Shown: piece after piece, positions 45,929 through 54,123 of the stretch
How positions within the stretch are numbered: position 1 is the stretch's first letter
Layout of the letters: each line of letters opens with the position of its first letter
Source: JACPUW01 sp049115495
Lineage (GTDB): Bacteria; Bacteroidota; Bacteroidia; CAILMK01; JACPUW01
Length of the DNA stretch: 64,000 nt
NCBI GenBank assembly: GCA_049115495.1
Contig: JAGDZV010000002.1
Location: forward strand, 124,001 to 188,000
Direction: 5' to 3'
The notes under the pieces: model-generated
Told to the model about the DNA's origin: nothing
The model's input: the letters and a program-made list of their open reading frames with translations, nothing else
The model's database searches: none
Position numbers and translations under genes: made by a program

Positions 45929-46540
45929 TCACCCCTTAGGTAAGATTAGTAGGGCATTTAATCTTAGTTCTAAATACTCTTTTACCAATCCATTAAAAGT
46001 AATTCCTTGTTGGTTGAAAATGGCGGTATTGGTCATTATGTTCATTACAAAATGGCTGTCAAGGGCAGTTAGTAGTTCAATATTGTAGGTTTTAAAGGTG
46101 CCTTCACACATCCCTTTTTTGTAAATAAGCGCAAGATTGGCTAAAACCTTTGCAGCGAAATGTTCTACCAGTTGCCAAGCTTGTTTGAAGTGTTTTTTCA
46201 GTTGCTCCAAAAAACTTAAAGAAATGGCTCCAATACCTTCGCTAATTTTTTGAAGCAAATTTTGCAAAGAAAGTTTCATATCATCTCCGGCCACTGCATT
46301 GGGAGATGCAGCATATTGTAGGTCATCTAAAACAAGTTTTACGGCAGTTTGATAGATCTCTTCTTTAGTTGAAAAGTAGGTGTAAATAGTGCTCTTACTT
46401 TTGTTGGCAAGAGCGGCCAAATCGTCTAGAGTTAGATGGTTTAGCTGTTTATCTTGTAGCAAGGGAACAAGTGCTTTAACCCAAGATTTCACTTTTGGAG
46501 TTAATTCTTTTCTTGTTCTTTGAATGGCTTTTCGGCCCAT
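45929..46540 (-). CDS. TetR-family transcriptional regulator of the alkane operon
   Basis: A 203-aa protein with an N-terminal TetR helix-turn-helix (HLTLDDLAALANKSKSTIYTYF, residues ~36-58, followed by STKEEIYQTAV) and an all-helical ligand-binding domain. It is the third gene after alkB and the GMC oxidase, with gaps of 6 and 15 bp, so it is probably co-transcribed and autoregulated. The likely operator is the 12-bp inverted repeat around the alkB promoter at 49196-49229. The inducer is unknown; an alkane, alcohol or acyl-CoA product is plausible. Confidence 0.88.
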   Translation of the reverse strand: MGRKAIQRTRKELTPKVKSWVKALVPLLQDKQLNHLTLDDLAALANKSKSTIYTYFSTKEEIYQTAVKLVLDDLQYAASPNAVAGDDMKLSLQNLLQKISEGIGAISLSFLEQLKKHFKQAWQLVEHFAAKVLANLALIYKKGMCEGTFKTYNIELLTALDSHFVMNIMTNTAIFNQQGITFNGLVKEYLELRLNALLILPKG

Positions 46541-46555
46541 TTTTTATCCTGATTT

Positions 46556-48121
46556 TTACAGTTGTTCTTTTTTCGGAATTTTTGACATGGCGTGTTCTGC
46601 AATAGCGGTAATACTGAGTGATGGATTTACACCGGGGTTAGATGATATCATAGAGCCGTCAATTATAAACATGTTTTTATAGTTAAATACTTGATTGTTC
46701 TTATCAATTACGCCTGTTTCTGAAGAGTTGCTCATAACTGCACCGCCAAGTATATGTGCGGTAGACGGTATTCCCAATAAGGCTTCGCCTACAAATGAGC
46801 TCGGTTTTCCCTTAAGTTTTTTGGCAAATGCATGTGTTAATCGAATAGATTCAGGAATAAATGGTGTAGGTTTTTTACCCGAACCCATCTTTGCAGAAAT
46901 ATTACCAAACCAACCTTTTTTAAAGGTTAAAGTGCTATCGAGAGTCTGCATAAAAAGGAGTACAGCTGTTTTTTTTGACCAACTATTTTTAATGTAAATT
47001 TTAAAGTAGCTAAGTGGTGACTTTATGAAAGTACCAATAATATTAATGTAGCGCACTAGGTGGTTTTTTGAAGCGCTGTAGGGTAAGTGAGTTAATTTCC
47101 AAGCTCCAGAACCTTTGCCGTATCGCACAATTTCAAGGTGGCTATTCTTATCAGTTTCAAGAATACTCCCAATGGCGACACCTTTTGTGGTGTTTATTTT
47201 AGCGTCTAATGAAGACACACTAATCAAGGTTTCGTTATTAGTTCTTATGTCGTGCCCAAGACGGTTTGATATTTTAGGAAGTGATGTAGGTTTTAGTTTA
47301 AAAAGTAGCTTTAAAGTTCCTAATACACCGCCTGAAAAAATTACACCTTTTGCTCTTATCTCTTTTGTTTGTTTATAGAGTTTGGTGCTGCTATTATATC
47401 TTATAATGTAGCCAGATGTTCCATTTTTTTCATCAATAGGTTTAACATCAACCACTTCTTTTTCGGCTAGAATTTTTGCTCCCAGTTGCTGCGCCAAATG
47501 AAGATAGTTTTTGTCTAATGTATTTTTTGAGTTGTTTGGGCAACCCGTCATACATGCTCCACAAAAATTACAACCAGTTCTATCAGGGCCTTTACCATTA
47601 AAATAGGGATCGGTTACAGTTTCATTTGGTTTGCCAAAATAAACAGCAACATTGGTGGGCTTAAAATCATTTTGTCGCCCCATTTCTTTAGCAACTGCTA
47701 ATAGTGCTTTGTCGCTATCAAAAAGTTTGGGATTTTTTGTAGCGCCAAGCATCTCAAGCGCCAATTTGTAAAAAGGCCTAAGCTCTTGTTCCCAATTATT
47801 AAGTTTGGCCCAGCTACCTGATGTGTAAAATGCACTTTTTGGCACAGGTAGCGTATTGGCATATACCAAACTACCACCACCTACACCTACGCCAGAAAGT
47901 ATGGTTATGTGCCTTGTAATGGTAATTTTCATTATGCCAAAACATTTAATAAATGGAATCCATAACCACCTTTTTAGGTCCCAATTGGTTTTAGCAAACT
48001 CATTTGATTTTCGCCATTTACCTTTTTCAATTACCAAAACTTTATAGCCTTTTTCTGATAGCCTAAGAGCACTTACAGAGCCTCCAAATCCGCTACCAAC
48101 TATTACGTAATCATAGTCCAT
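46556..48121 (-). CDS. GMC-type FAD alcohol oxidoreductase with ferredoxin-like cysteines
   Basis: A 521-aa flavoprotein: N-terminal GSGFGGSVSALRLSEKG dinucleotide motif with the following IEKG strand, and the C-terminal HILGGAVM...NPGVNPSLSITAIAEHAM segment of the cholesterol oxidase-like GMC group. A cluster CNFCGACMTGCP (near residues 195-206) has CxxCxxCxxxCP spacing. Similar Cys stretches occur in this GMC subgroup, but iron-sulfur binding is not established. It is 6 bp downstream of alkB, so oxidation of the fatty alcohol made by AlkB is the obvious role, comparable to AlkJ. Confidence 0.88.
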   Translation of the reverse strand: MDYDYVIVGSGFGGSVSALRLSEKGYKVLVIEKGKWRKSNEFAKTNWDLKRWLWIPFIKCFGIMKITITRHITILSGVGVGGGSLVYANTLPVPKSAFYTSGSWAKLNNWEQELRPFYKLALEMLGATKNPKLFDSDKALLAVAKEMGRQNDFKPTNVAVYFGKPNETVTDPYFNGKGPDRTGCNFCGACMTGCPNNSKNTLDKNYLHLAQQLGAKILAEKEVVDVKPIDEKNGTSGYIIRYNSSTKLYKQTKEIRAKGVIFSGGVLGTLKLLFKLKPTSLPKISNRLGHDIRTNNETLISVSSLDAKINTTKGVAIGSILETDKNSHLEIVRYGKGSGAWKLTHLPYSASKNHLVRYINIIGTFIKSPLSYFKIYIKNSWSKKTAVLLFMQTLDSTLTFKKGWFGNISAKMGSGKKPTPFIPESIRLTHAFAKKLKGKPSSFVGEALLGIPSTAHILGGAVMSNSSETGVIDKNNQVFNYKNMFIIDGSMISSNPGVNPSLSITAIAEHAMSKIPKKEQL

Positions 48122-48127
48122 TGCTAA

Positions 48128-49186
48128 CTAACTGGCTACGCTTTGTGCTTGTGTTGTATTTAGGGCTTTAACTCTTTTATTCATTACCGCAAACCAAAGC
48201 GGCGGTACAAATGCTAGAATCATCATTCCTGGGTATCCGGTTGGCATTTGTGGCGATTCATCCATGTGTCTCAATATTTGATACTTACGGCCAGGAAGAT
48301 AATGGTGGTCAGAATGTCTTGAGAGCTCAAATAGATGTAGTCTTCCTACAATGTGGTCTGAGTTCCAAGAGTGTTTTGGAGTAACACGCTCATATCTATC
48401 TCCCACTTTTTTGCGCACTAATCCGTAGTGCTCTATGTAGTTAACTGTTTCTAAAACCAAGTGCCCAATTAGTGCGGCCAAAATAAAACTAGCCATAGCA
48501 GTAAATCCAAAAAAGACTGCAATAAACCCAACCAATCCAAATTCAATAATATGGTCGGTAATCATTTGATTTTGAAATGAGAAAAACGGAACACCTTTTC
48601 TTTTAAGTTTATCGCGTTCTAGTTTCCATGCCCAAGCATAAACCCCGGTAATTGATCTAAACCAAAATATATAAAGAGGTTCTCCGTATTTAGACGTTGC
48701 CGGATCATCGGGAGTACTTACAGCTAAGTGATGATGTTTATTATGCTCATGCATAAAATGCATATTTAACGTTGTCATCAAATTGATTTTGGCCATCCAT
48801 CTTTCATATTTTTTATATCTATGACCAAGTTCATGTCCTACATTAATACCAAGTACTCCACAGCATAAACCCATTGACATAATTCTGCCAGTAAAGCCTA
48901 CAGTAGACAACGCTGGATCGGTTATGGTATACAAAAAATAGCCAAGTGTAAATAGCTGTGTAGGCACCATCAGGTAGATCAAAAAATCGTAGATAATATT
49001 ATCTCTTTGTCTCTTTTCTTCGATCTTTTCTAAATTACCTGCATCAGGCTGTATAAATAGTTCCACTAAGGGAATACCTACAAAAATGTAGAAGAATGGC
49101 ATAAAGGTTAACCAACCGTGTGCATCAAAGCTCCACCAAGTAATGGCTGGCAGGGCTAAAACAAAAGCATATTTGAGTGAACGCAT
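48128..49186 (-). CDS. alkB: Alkane 1-monooxygenase (AlkB, membrane diiron)
   Basis: A 352-aa integral-membrane enzyme hydroxylating n-alkanes at the terminal carbon. All AlkB histidine boxes are present: HELGHR (118-123), EHNKHHH (147-153), NYIEHYG (249-255) and SRHSDHHY (289-296), set among about six transmembrane helices. Rubredoxin and rubredoxin reductase partners are not in the window, so electrons must come from elsewhere. The first gene of an alkB-GMC-tetR operon with a well-formed promoter and operator upstream. Xylene monooxygenase or fatty-acid hydroxylases share the fold, but box order and NYxEHYG favour AlkB. Confidence 0.92.
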   Translation of the reverse strand: MRSLKYAFVLALPAITWWSFDAHGWLTFMPFFYIFVGIPLVELFIQPDAGNLEKIEEKRQRDNIIYDFLIYLMVPTQLFTLGYFLYTITDPALSTVGFTGRIMSMGLCCGVLGINVGHELGHRYKKYERWMAKINLMTTLNMHFMHEHNKHHHLAVSTPDDPATSKYGEPLYIFWFRSITGVYAWAWKLERDKLKRKGVPFFSFQNQMITDHIIEFGLVGFIAVFFGFTAMASFILAALIGHLVLETVNYIEHYGLVRKKVGDRYERVTPKHSWNSDHIVGRLHLFELSRHSDHHYLPGRKYQILRHMDESPQMPTGYPGMMILAFVPPLWFAVMNKRVKALNTTQAQSVAS

Positions 49187-49195
49187 TATTTTAAC

Positions 49196-49229
49196 AAATC
49201 GAACTATTGTTGCAAATATAGTTCGATTT
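49196..49229. promoter_or_regulatory. Perfect 12-bp inverted repeat: probable TetR operator of alkB
   Basis: Arms AAATCGAACTAT (49196-49207) and ATAGTTCGATTT (49218-49229) are perfect inverted copies separated by 10 bp. The upstream arm overlaps the -7 promoter box, and the downstream arm lies 9 bp before the alkB ATG. This is the expected geometry for a repressor that blocks transcription, and a TetR gene is in the same operon. Confidence 0.8.
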
Positions 49230-49243
49230 TAAAATAAGGCAAA
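49213..49243 (-). promoter_or_regulatory. alkB promoter (TTTG-N19-TATATTTG)
   Basis: On the minus strand TTTG (49240-49243) is followed after 19 bp by TATATTTG (49213-49220), an exact match to the Bacteroidota -33/-7 consensus. Its -7 box lies inside the inverted repeat. Confidence 0.85.
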
Positions 49244-49321
49244 TGGAAAAGGTCTTATTGGACTGAATTTAAAGGCTAGAGAAACTGGATAGATTACTTA
49301 AAAAAGTACTTGAACCACAAA

Positions 49322-49738
49322 TTAGAACTCAATTGTTCTAAGTGATTTAGGAACTGACGGAAGGTCAAGGTTAAAAGTGAAATTTGGCGAGCAGGCATTT
49401 TCAAGTTCAAGAACAAATTGGTTAGGATCTTTTTGAAAGTCAATTTCAAAAAAGCACTCATCATGAAAGTTTGAATCAATTTTCAAACCTTTTTGCAAGG
49501 TTGCTTCTACACTGTGAATTTGATCTTCAAAAAAATGAAGCCATGAGATAACCTCAGCTATAAGTAGGGGAGCCGTTTGCTGTGTTTCAAAATACCGATC
49601 ATTGCTATTACTCCATTTTACAGAAAAATGCGTGGTCTCGTAATCATAGAACGGATAAAGCAACTTAATTAAGGGTTGCTCGTATACCGATACAAACGTT
49701 TTGTTACCTTGTTTTTTAACTGAAGTTTGTATGGGCAC
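49322..49738 (-). CDS. Hypothetical 138-aa cytoplasmic protein
   Basis: No signal peptide or membrane helix; mixed alpha/beta pattern with YETTHFSVKWSNSNDRYFE and a helical IAEVISWLHFFEDQIHSVEATL middle. I do not recognise a family. It starts with GTG 8 bp from the divergent MarR-like gene, so the two may be co-regulated. Confidence 0.6.
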   Translation of the reverse strand: MPIQTSVKKQGNKTFVSVYEQPLIKLLYPFYDYETTHFSVKWSNSNDRYFETQQTAPLLIAEVISWLHFFEDQIHSVEATLQKGLKIDSNFHDECFFEIDFQKDPNQFVLELENACSPNFTFNLDLPSVPKSLRTIEF

Positions 49739-49746
49739 CTAGCGAA

Positions 49747-50445
49747 GTGATAATATTTGAAACAAACCTAACCAATGATTGTTTAACTAGAAAGAACAAC
49801 TTTGTTATTTTGAAAAGAGATGCCGTTGATAATTCAGTTGAACTGCTAAATGACTACAAAGCATTCATTAAAGATAATCCAAAATCAGATATGCTTGAGT
49901 TTACCAAATGGTTAACTCAAAAACATAGCCAGCCAATTGATTACCTTACCAATAACAGTGAAGTAAACAATTCTGGAACCAACTTTAAGGTTTCTTATTT
50001 ACTGGCCAATGTAGCGGCTTATTTAGATATGTGGAGCAAACTCAGCTTTAACGATGTGGCCATAGGCTCCTTAGCCGATTATGCCATTTTAAAAAATGTA
50101 AATCGATTAAAAAATCCATCAAAAAAGCAAATAAGCGCCATGGTGGTAATGGAACCTACAACCTGCATTGAGTCTATAAAAAGACTGATTAAAAATGGAG
50201 TTTTAAAAGAAGAACTAGATCAAGATGACAAGCGCCAAAGACGGGTTTCACTAACAAATCAAGGCCAAGAGCTGCTAGCAATATTAAATGAGAAAATGGT
50301 TAATTTAAATGGTCTTTTGTTTGGTAATTTGGTTGAAACTGAAAAAATGACTTTAATCCCAATTTTAAAAAAGCTTTATGAGTTTCACCACAGTATTCAT
50401 AAATCAAATACGAAACAGGAAATCAAGAAAGCATTTAACATTTAA
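49747..50445 (+). CDS. MarR-like winged-helix regulator
   Basis: A 232-aa protein whose second half resembles MarR regulators: an alpha1-alpha2 region, a recognition-helix segment (MEPTTCIESIKRLIKNGVLKE) and a wing with DQDDKRQRRVSLTNQGQELLAIL. The first ~75 residues are not part of the MarR fold. The start is uncertain: GTG at 49747 is the longest option, and a TTG at 49810 is an alternative. It is divergent from the 138-aa gene (8 bp apart) and overlaps the convergent membrane-protein gene by 4 bp. Confidence 0.72.
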   Translation: MIIFETNLTNDCLTRKNNFVILKRDAVDNSVELLNDYKAFIKDNPKSDMLEFTKWLTQKHSQPIDYLTNNSEVNNSGTNFKVSYLLANVAAYLDMWSKLSFNDVAIGSLADYAILKNVNRLKNPSKKQISAMVVMEPTTCIESIKRLIKNGVLKEELDQDDKRQRRVSLTNQGQELLAILNEKMVNLNGLLFGNLVETEKMTLIPILKKLYEFHHSIHKSNTKQEIKKAFNI

Positions 50446-51002
50446 CGTTTTCGCTGCGCTTTTTCACATTCCATTCTTTTTTCACTATAAATCTCCCAGT
50501 CTGCCTGCTTATTAGTTGCTTTTGCTTTAATAAGAGCCTCGCCCGCTGCAGGGCACTTTCTATTTGTAAACTTAATGTATTCGTCGTTTGGCAATAAATA
50601 TGCACCAATACATACGGTTGCAATTACCCCAAGCCTAACAATGTTTGACTTGTTTTTATAGTACTTTTCTTTATCAGTTATAATGAGCAAAAGGTAAAGT
50701 GCAAAACCAAGAAAACCAGATTGCATAACCACCTGGGCACCTGGCCAAATCATTACTTTAAAAAGTAAACCAAGCACACCTGAGCTTATTAGAATACCTA
50801 GAATCACACCAAAAAATGATTTTTTAGCATTGCCAGGCTTAAAACTGTAATTATTAAATATGTTAAATCCAAGTATTAGATACAAGAGAGACAATGTGCT
50901 TAAAGTAAAGGTAATTATGGCAGAAGATCCAGGTACTAAGAACATTTTTAGTATTATGCCAAGTGCAGATAAAACCGCAAGAATTAGCTCTAAAATTTTC
51001 AT
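50442..51002 (-). CDS. GldL-like small membrane protein
   Basis: A 186-aa protein with about five hydrophobic segments. Two helix pairs each carry an LK/FK...PG turn (GIILKMFLVPGSS and GLLFKVMIWPGAQ), reminiscent of the FKxxHWPGA motif of the gliding protein GldL and related short membrane proteins in Bacteroidota. The last ~45 residues are hydrophilic, with two Cys (NRKCPAAG and RMECEKA). Function unknown. Divergent from the ECF sigma gene. Confidence 0.6.
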   Translation of the reverse strand: MKILELILAVLSALGIILKMFLVPGSSAIITFTLSTLSLLYLILGFNIFNNYSFKPGNAKKSFFGVILGILISSGVLGLLFKVMIWPGAQVVMQSGFLGFALYLLLIITDKEKYYKNKSNIVRLGVIATVCIGAYLLPNDEYIKFTNRKCPAAGEALIKAKATNKQADWEIYSEKRMECEKAQRKR

Positions 51003-51098
51003 GTTTAAATTGTATTTAATGCGTATTTAATGAAATGGGTGTAAACTGTTTTAAGCGCTAAATATAAATATCATAATCTTGAATAAGACATAAGCAAT

Positions 51099-51623
51099 TT
51101 GAGCAAAGCGGAGTTGAAGCAGTATTATAAAGAATATGCCGATATGGTATACAATTTAGCGCTTAACTATTTGCAAAACGCACAAGAGGCGGAGGAAGTC
51201 ACACAAGATGTTTTTGTGAAACTTCATTTTAAACTTGATAGTTTTAAAGGAAATTCTAGTTTAAAGACTTGGATTTATAGAATTGCTATAAATCAGTGTA
51301 GCGATTACGTTAAATCTCGAAACACACAAAAAAGATCAAGTAAGGTGTTAAGATTAAGTACTTTAGACGGAAATAATGCAGGTTTTGGAAGCAACTTTGA
51401 TCATCCGGGGGTGGCACTTGAACATAAAGAAGCAACGCAGCGCATTTTTGATAAGCTAAACCTTCTCCCTAAAAATCAGAAGGCAGCTATACTCTTAAAA
51501 TCAATTGAACATTTAAGTCAAAAACAAATAGCTCAAACTCTTGATGTTTCAGAAAAATCAGTTGAATCGCTATTAAATAGGGGCAGGAAAAAGTTAAAAG
51601 AACTACTTAAAAATGAGGGGTAG
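51099..51623 (+). CDS. ECF sigma factor heading the MbnP/MbnH operon
   Basis: A 174-aa sigma factor with region 2 (YADMVYNLALNYLQNAQEAEEV followed by TQDVFVKLHFKLDSF) and region 4 (LLPKNQKAAILLKSIEHLSQKQIA... then SVESLLNRGRKKLKEL). The start is TTG at 51099; no suitable ATG exists. It is followed within 39 bp by a tiny membrane protein and then a Spy-like periplasmic protein. This sigma/anti-sigma/sensor order recalls CnrH-CnrY-CnrX. Confidence 0.93.
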   Translation: MSKAELKQYYKEYADMVYNLALNYLQNAQEAEEVTQDVFVKLHFKLDSFKGNSSLKTWIYRIAINQCSDYVKSRNTQKRSSKVLRLSTLDGNNAGFGSNFDHPGVALEHKEATQRIFDKLNLLPKNQKAAILLKSIEHLSQKQIAQTLDVSEKSVESLLNRGRKKLKELLKNEG

Positions 51624-51662
51624 ATAAAAGAATGTCGTCAAATAGGAATTGAAGCAACAAAC

Positions 51663-51914
51663 ATGAAGGAATTTGAACAAATAAATCGCGTAAAGGCTCC
51701 CGACCATTTGTGGCAAAATATTGAAGCCATAATTGAGAAAGCTAACAATGAAGTTGCTCCACTTACATGGTATTGGCTTGCCGCAGCGAGTTTCATTATT
51801 CTTATTACAGTAAATGTTGCTGTACTTACGTCTAATAATTCCAACACAAATCAAGTTGAGTCTTACGTAGAGTCAATTGAAATAAATGTTTCTAATCAGC
51901 TTTATAATGAGTAA
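51663..51914 (+). CDS. Small single-pass membrane protein, candidate anti-sigma factor
   Basis: An 83-aa protein with a ~34-residue cytoplasmic N-terminus (FEQINRVKAPDHLWQNIEAII), one transmembrane helix (WYWLAAASFIILITVNVAVL) and a ~28-residue outer tail. The xxVKxPxxLWxxIE pattern is common at the N-terminus of small Bacteroidota anti-sigma proteins. Its 3' end overlaps the start of the Spy-like gene by 8 bp. The role is inferred from topology and position. Confidence 0.72.
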   Translation: MKEFEQINRVKAPDHLWQNIEAIIEKANNEVAPLTWYWLAAASFIILITVNVAVLTSNNSNTNQVESYVESIEINVSNQLYNE

Positions 51915-52386
51915 GCAGCGATTTTTAAGTTTTTCTGTTGTGGTTTTAATCATTACTAACGTTTCGGTGCTTTTATTTTTTGTGATTAATAATCCTTCTC
52001 ATGGTCATATAAAACCAACAAGAGAAAATCCCAAAGAAATAATTATTGAAAAACTGGCTTTTGATAAAAACCAAATTATTGAATATGAAGCAGCAATTGC
52101 CATACATAGGTTCGAAATTGAAGAACAAGAAATGAAGATTAGGGAGTTGAAGCATAAGCTATATGAAGGCCTTGCCGGCAACGGTAATAAAAAGGAAGAA
52201 TTAATATCTGAGTTAGCTAATGCTCAGCGTAAAATTGAACAAATACATTATCAGCATTTTGAGGAAATTAAGGCCATATGTAATGATAATCAAAAAGATG
52301 AGTTTAATGCATTAAGCAATGATCTTGCTAAAATATTTGCACCCAAGCCACCTAAACATCATTCACCAAAATCAATGCGTCATTAA
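51907..52386 (+). CDS. Spy/CpxP/CnrX-like periplasmic metal-sensor candidate
   Basis: About 159 aa: an N-terminal signal anchor, then a long helical periplasmic domain with the hairpin layout of Spy/CpxP and heavy-metal-resistance sensors (AFDKNQIIEYEAAIAIHRFEI..., QRKIEQIHYQHFEEIKAIC). A C-terminal tail carries several His (PPKHHSPKSMRH). In CnrX-type proteins this hairpin binds Ni/Co and signals through the anti-sigma factor. The ATG at 51907 overlaps the previous gene; an earlier in-frame ATG at 51886 adds seven residues. Confidence 0.78.
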   Translation: MSKQRFLSFSVVVLIITNVSVLLFFVINNPSHGHIKPTRENPKEIIIEKLAFDKNQIIEYEAAIAIHRFEIEEQEMKIRELKHKLYEGLAGNGNKKEELISELANAQRKIEQIHYQHFEEIKAICNDNQKDEFNALSNDLAKIFAPKPPKHHSPKSMRH

Positions 52387-52389
52387 GTT

Positions 52390-53058
52390 TTGAGACTATT
52401 TCTTTTTCTAATTATTTTTCCAATATCGCTCTCATATATTGAGCCAAGCGGCAATGTCTTTTTCTCCCTAAAGGCCAATGGTGAAAATATAAAAGGAGGA
52501 GATACCATTGATATTAATTTGAAAAAATATGTGCTTGAAAAAGTTAAGTTCTATGTTGCAGATTTTAAGGTTTATAAAAACCAAGAAATAGTTTTAGACT
52601 TTGACAATTCTTCATTTTTATTTGATTTTTCAAATACTTCTCAAGAAAATATTCAATTCCCCAGTTCATTAAAGTTTGATAGTGTGAGTTTTACTTTAGG
52701 TATTGATAGTGCTACAAATTGTTCAGGTGCATATGGCGGAGACCTTGATCCCACCAAAGGCATGTATTGGAGTTGGCAAAGTGGCTATATAAACTTCAAA
52801 TTAGAGGCGAAATCAGTTGAAAATCATAGTGATTTGATATACCATTTAGGAGGTTATAAAAAGGGTGAATTATGTACCCAACAAGTTGGGTTTAAAATGA
52901 AGGGTTGTAGTGATCATGAAATTGAACTAAATGTGGATGAAGTGCTAGATCACTTCCTAAATCAGGGCATTGAAAAGTTAATGTCTCCCGGAACAGAGGC
53001 TAAAAAGCTGTCAAAGTTGGTTGCCAATTCCTTCGTACCAAAATGTCTTGAAGAATAA
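52390..53058 (+). CDS. mbnP: MbnP-family periplasmic copper-binding protein
   Basis: A 222-aa protein with an N-terminal signal peptide and the MbnP signature: LGIDSATNCSGAYGGDLDP then TKGMYWSWQSGYINF, followed by a YHLGGY segment. In the methanotroph MbnP/MbnH pair, MbnH oxidises a Trp of MbnP to kynurenine and MbnP binds copper. Trp127 and Trp129 in MYWSWQ are the obvious candidates here. The start is TTG at 52390, 3 bp after the Spy-like stop. The MbnH gene follows with no gap. The symbol is given by family, not by shown function. Confidence 0.9.
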   Translation: MRLFLFLIIFPISLSYIEPSGNVFFSLKANGENIKGGDTIDINLKKYVLEKVKFYVADFKVYKNQEIVLDFDNSSFLFDFSNTSQENIQFPSSLKFDSVSFTLGIDSATNCSGAYGGDLDPTKGMYWSWQSGYINFKLEAKSVENHSDLIYHLGGYKKGELCTQQVGFKMKGCSDHEIELNVDEVLDHFLNQGIEKLMSPGTEAKKLSKLVANSFVPKCLEE

Positions 53059-54063
53059 ATGCTAAGGCTGTTATTCATATCAGGTTTATCTTTTTTGTTA
53101 ATAGCATTTGTAAATGAAACGGCCTTTTTTAAAACGCCAAAAGGTTGGCCACAGCCCAATTATAACTTTAAGCAAAACCCATTATCTAAAGAGAAGGTGT
53201 ATTTAGGTAGAAAGCTCTTTTATGAACCTAAACTGTCAAAGAATAATACCATTTCATGTGCAAGTTGTCATTTAAGCTTTACTTCATTTACTCATGTTGA
53301 TCATGCCTTAAGCCATGGCATATTTGATTCAATTGGCAACCGCAATTCACCTGTACTTATAAACCTTGCATGGAGCAAATCTTTTATGTGGGATGGAGCC
53401 ATAAATCATTTAGATGTACAAGGTATTGCGCCCATAGAAAATCAGGTTGAAATGGGAGAGAAACTTAAAAATGTAACTCACAAATTGAGTAAATCAGAAG
53501 ATTACAATGAGTTTTTCAAATCGGCCTTTGGAGATACGGCAATAACTGGCGAAAGACTTCTAAAAGCACTTTCAGCCTTTCAGTTGACATTAGTTAGTTC
53601 AAATTCAAAGTACGACCAAGTGCAAGATGGCACGGCAAAATTTTCTGAGCAAGAGCAGGCAGGATTAAACATATTTAAAAATAAGTGTAACCATTGCCAT
53701 ACGGCACCGCTATTTACAAATCACGAATTTGAAAACAATGGTTTGTCCATTGATTCAGCATTAAACGATTTGGGCAGGTATAATATCACCAAGAAAGAAA
53801 AAGACAGGCGAAAATTTAAGGTTCCAACCCTTAGAAATATCGAATACTCTTTTCCTTATATGCACGATGGCAGGTTTGAATCGCTTTTTGAAGTATTGGA
53901 TCATTATTCAAATGGTGTTGAAACAACAAAAACAACCCATAACTCGCTAAAAAATGGCATTAATTTAGGTGAGACTGAAAAAGTAGACCTTATGGCTTTT
54001 TTACTTACCCTCAGTGATAAAGAGTTTTGTTTTAATCCTGAATTTGGCTATCCGAGAAATTAA
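53059..54063 (+). CDS. mbnH: MbnH-like diheme peroxidase (MauG/CcpA family)
   Basis: A 334-aa exported diheme enzyme with two CxxCH heme sites: CASCH (67-71) and CNHCH (210-214). RNSPVLINLAWSKSFMWDGAI and FKVPTLRNIEYSFPYMHDGRFESL are typical of the MauG/cytochrome c peroxidase superfamily. Direct coupling to an MbnP gene marks it as MbnH, which post-translationally oxidises its partner rather than acting as a general peroxidase. The ATG immediately follows the MbnP stop codon. Confidence 0.92.
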   Translation: MLRLLFISGLSFLLIAFVNETAFFKTPKGWPQPNYNFKQNPLSKEKVYLGRKLFYEPKLSKNNTISCASCHLSFTSFTHVDHALSHGIFDSIGNRNSPVLINLAWSKSFMWDGAINHLDVQGIAPIENQVEMGEKLKNVTHKLSKSEDYNEFFKSAFGDTAITGERLLKALSAFQLTLVSSNSKYDQVQDGTAKFSEQEQAGLNIFKNKCNHCHTAPLFTNHEFENNGLSIDSALNDLGRYNITKKEKDRRKFKVPTLRNIEYSFPYMHDGRFESLFEVLDHYSNGVETTKTTHNSLKNGINLGETEKVDLMAFLLTLSDKEFCFNPEFGYPRN

Positions 54064-54123
54064 ATTGGAATAGCTGAAGGAATAAAGATTTTAAATCGTC
54101 AAAGCATTAAAGAACCAAACCAT

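Noticed and set aside
52390..54063. Reading MbnP/MbnH as a methanobactin biosynthesis locus
   Set aside because: There is no MbnA precursor peptide, MbnB or MbnC; MbnP/MbnH pairs are widespread without methanobactin.
53059..54063. Plain cytochrome c peroxidase
   Set aside because: The two CxxCH sites fit CcpA too, but its direct coupling to an MbnP gene makes MbnH the better call.
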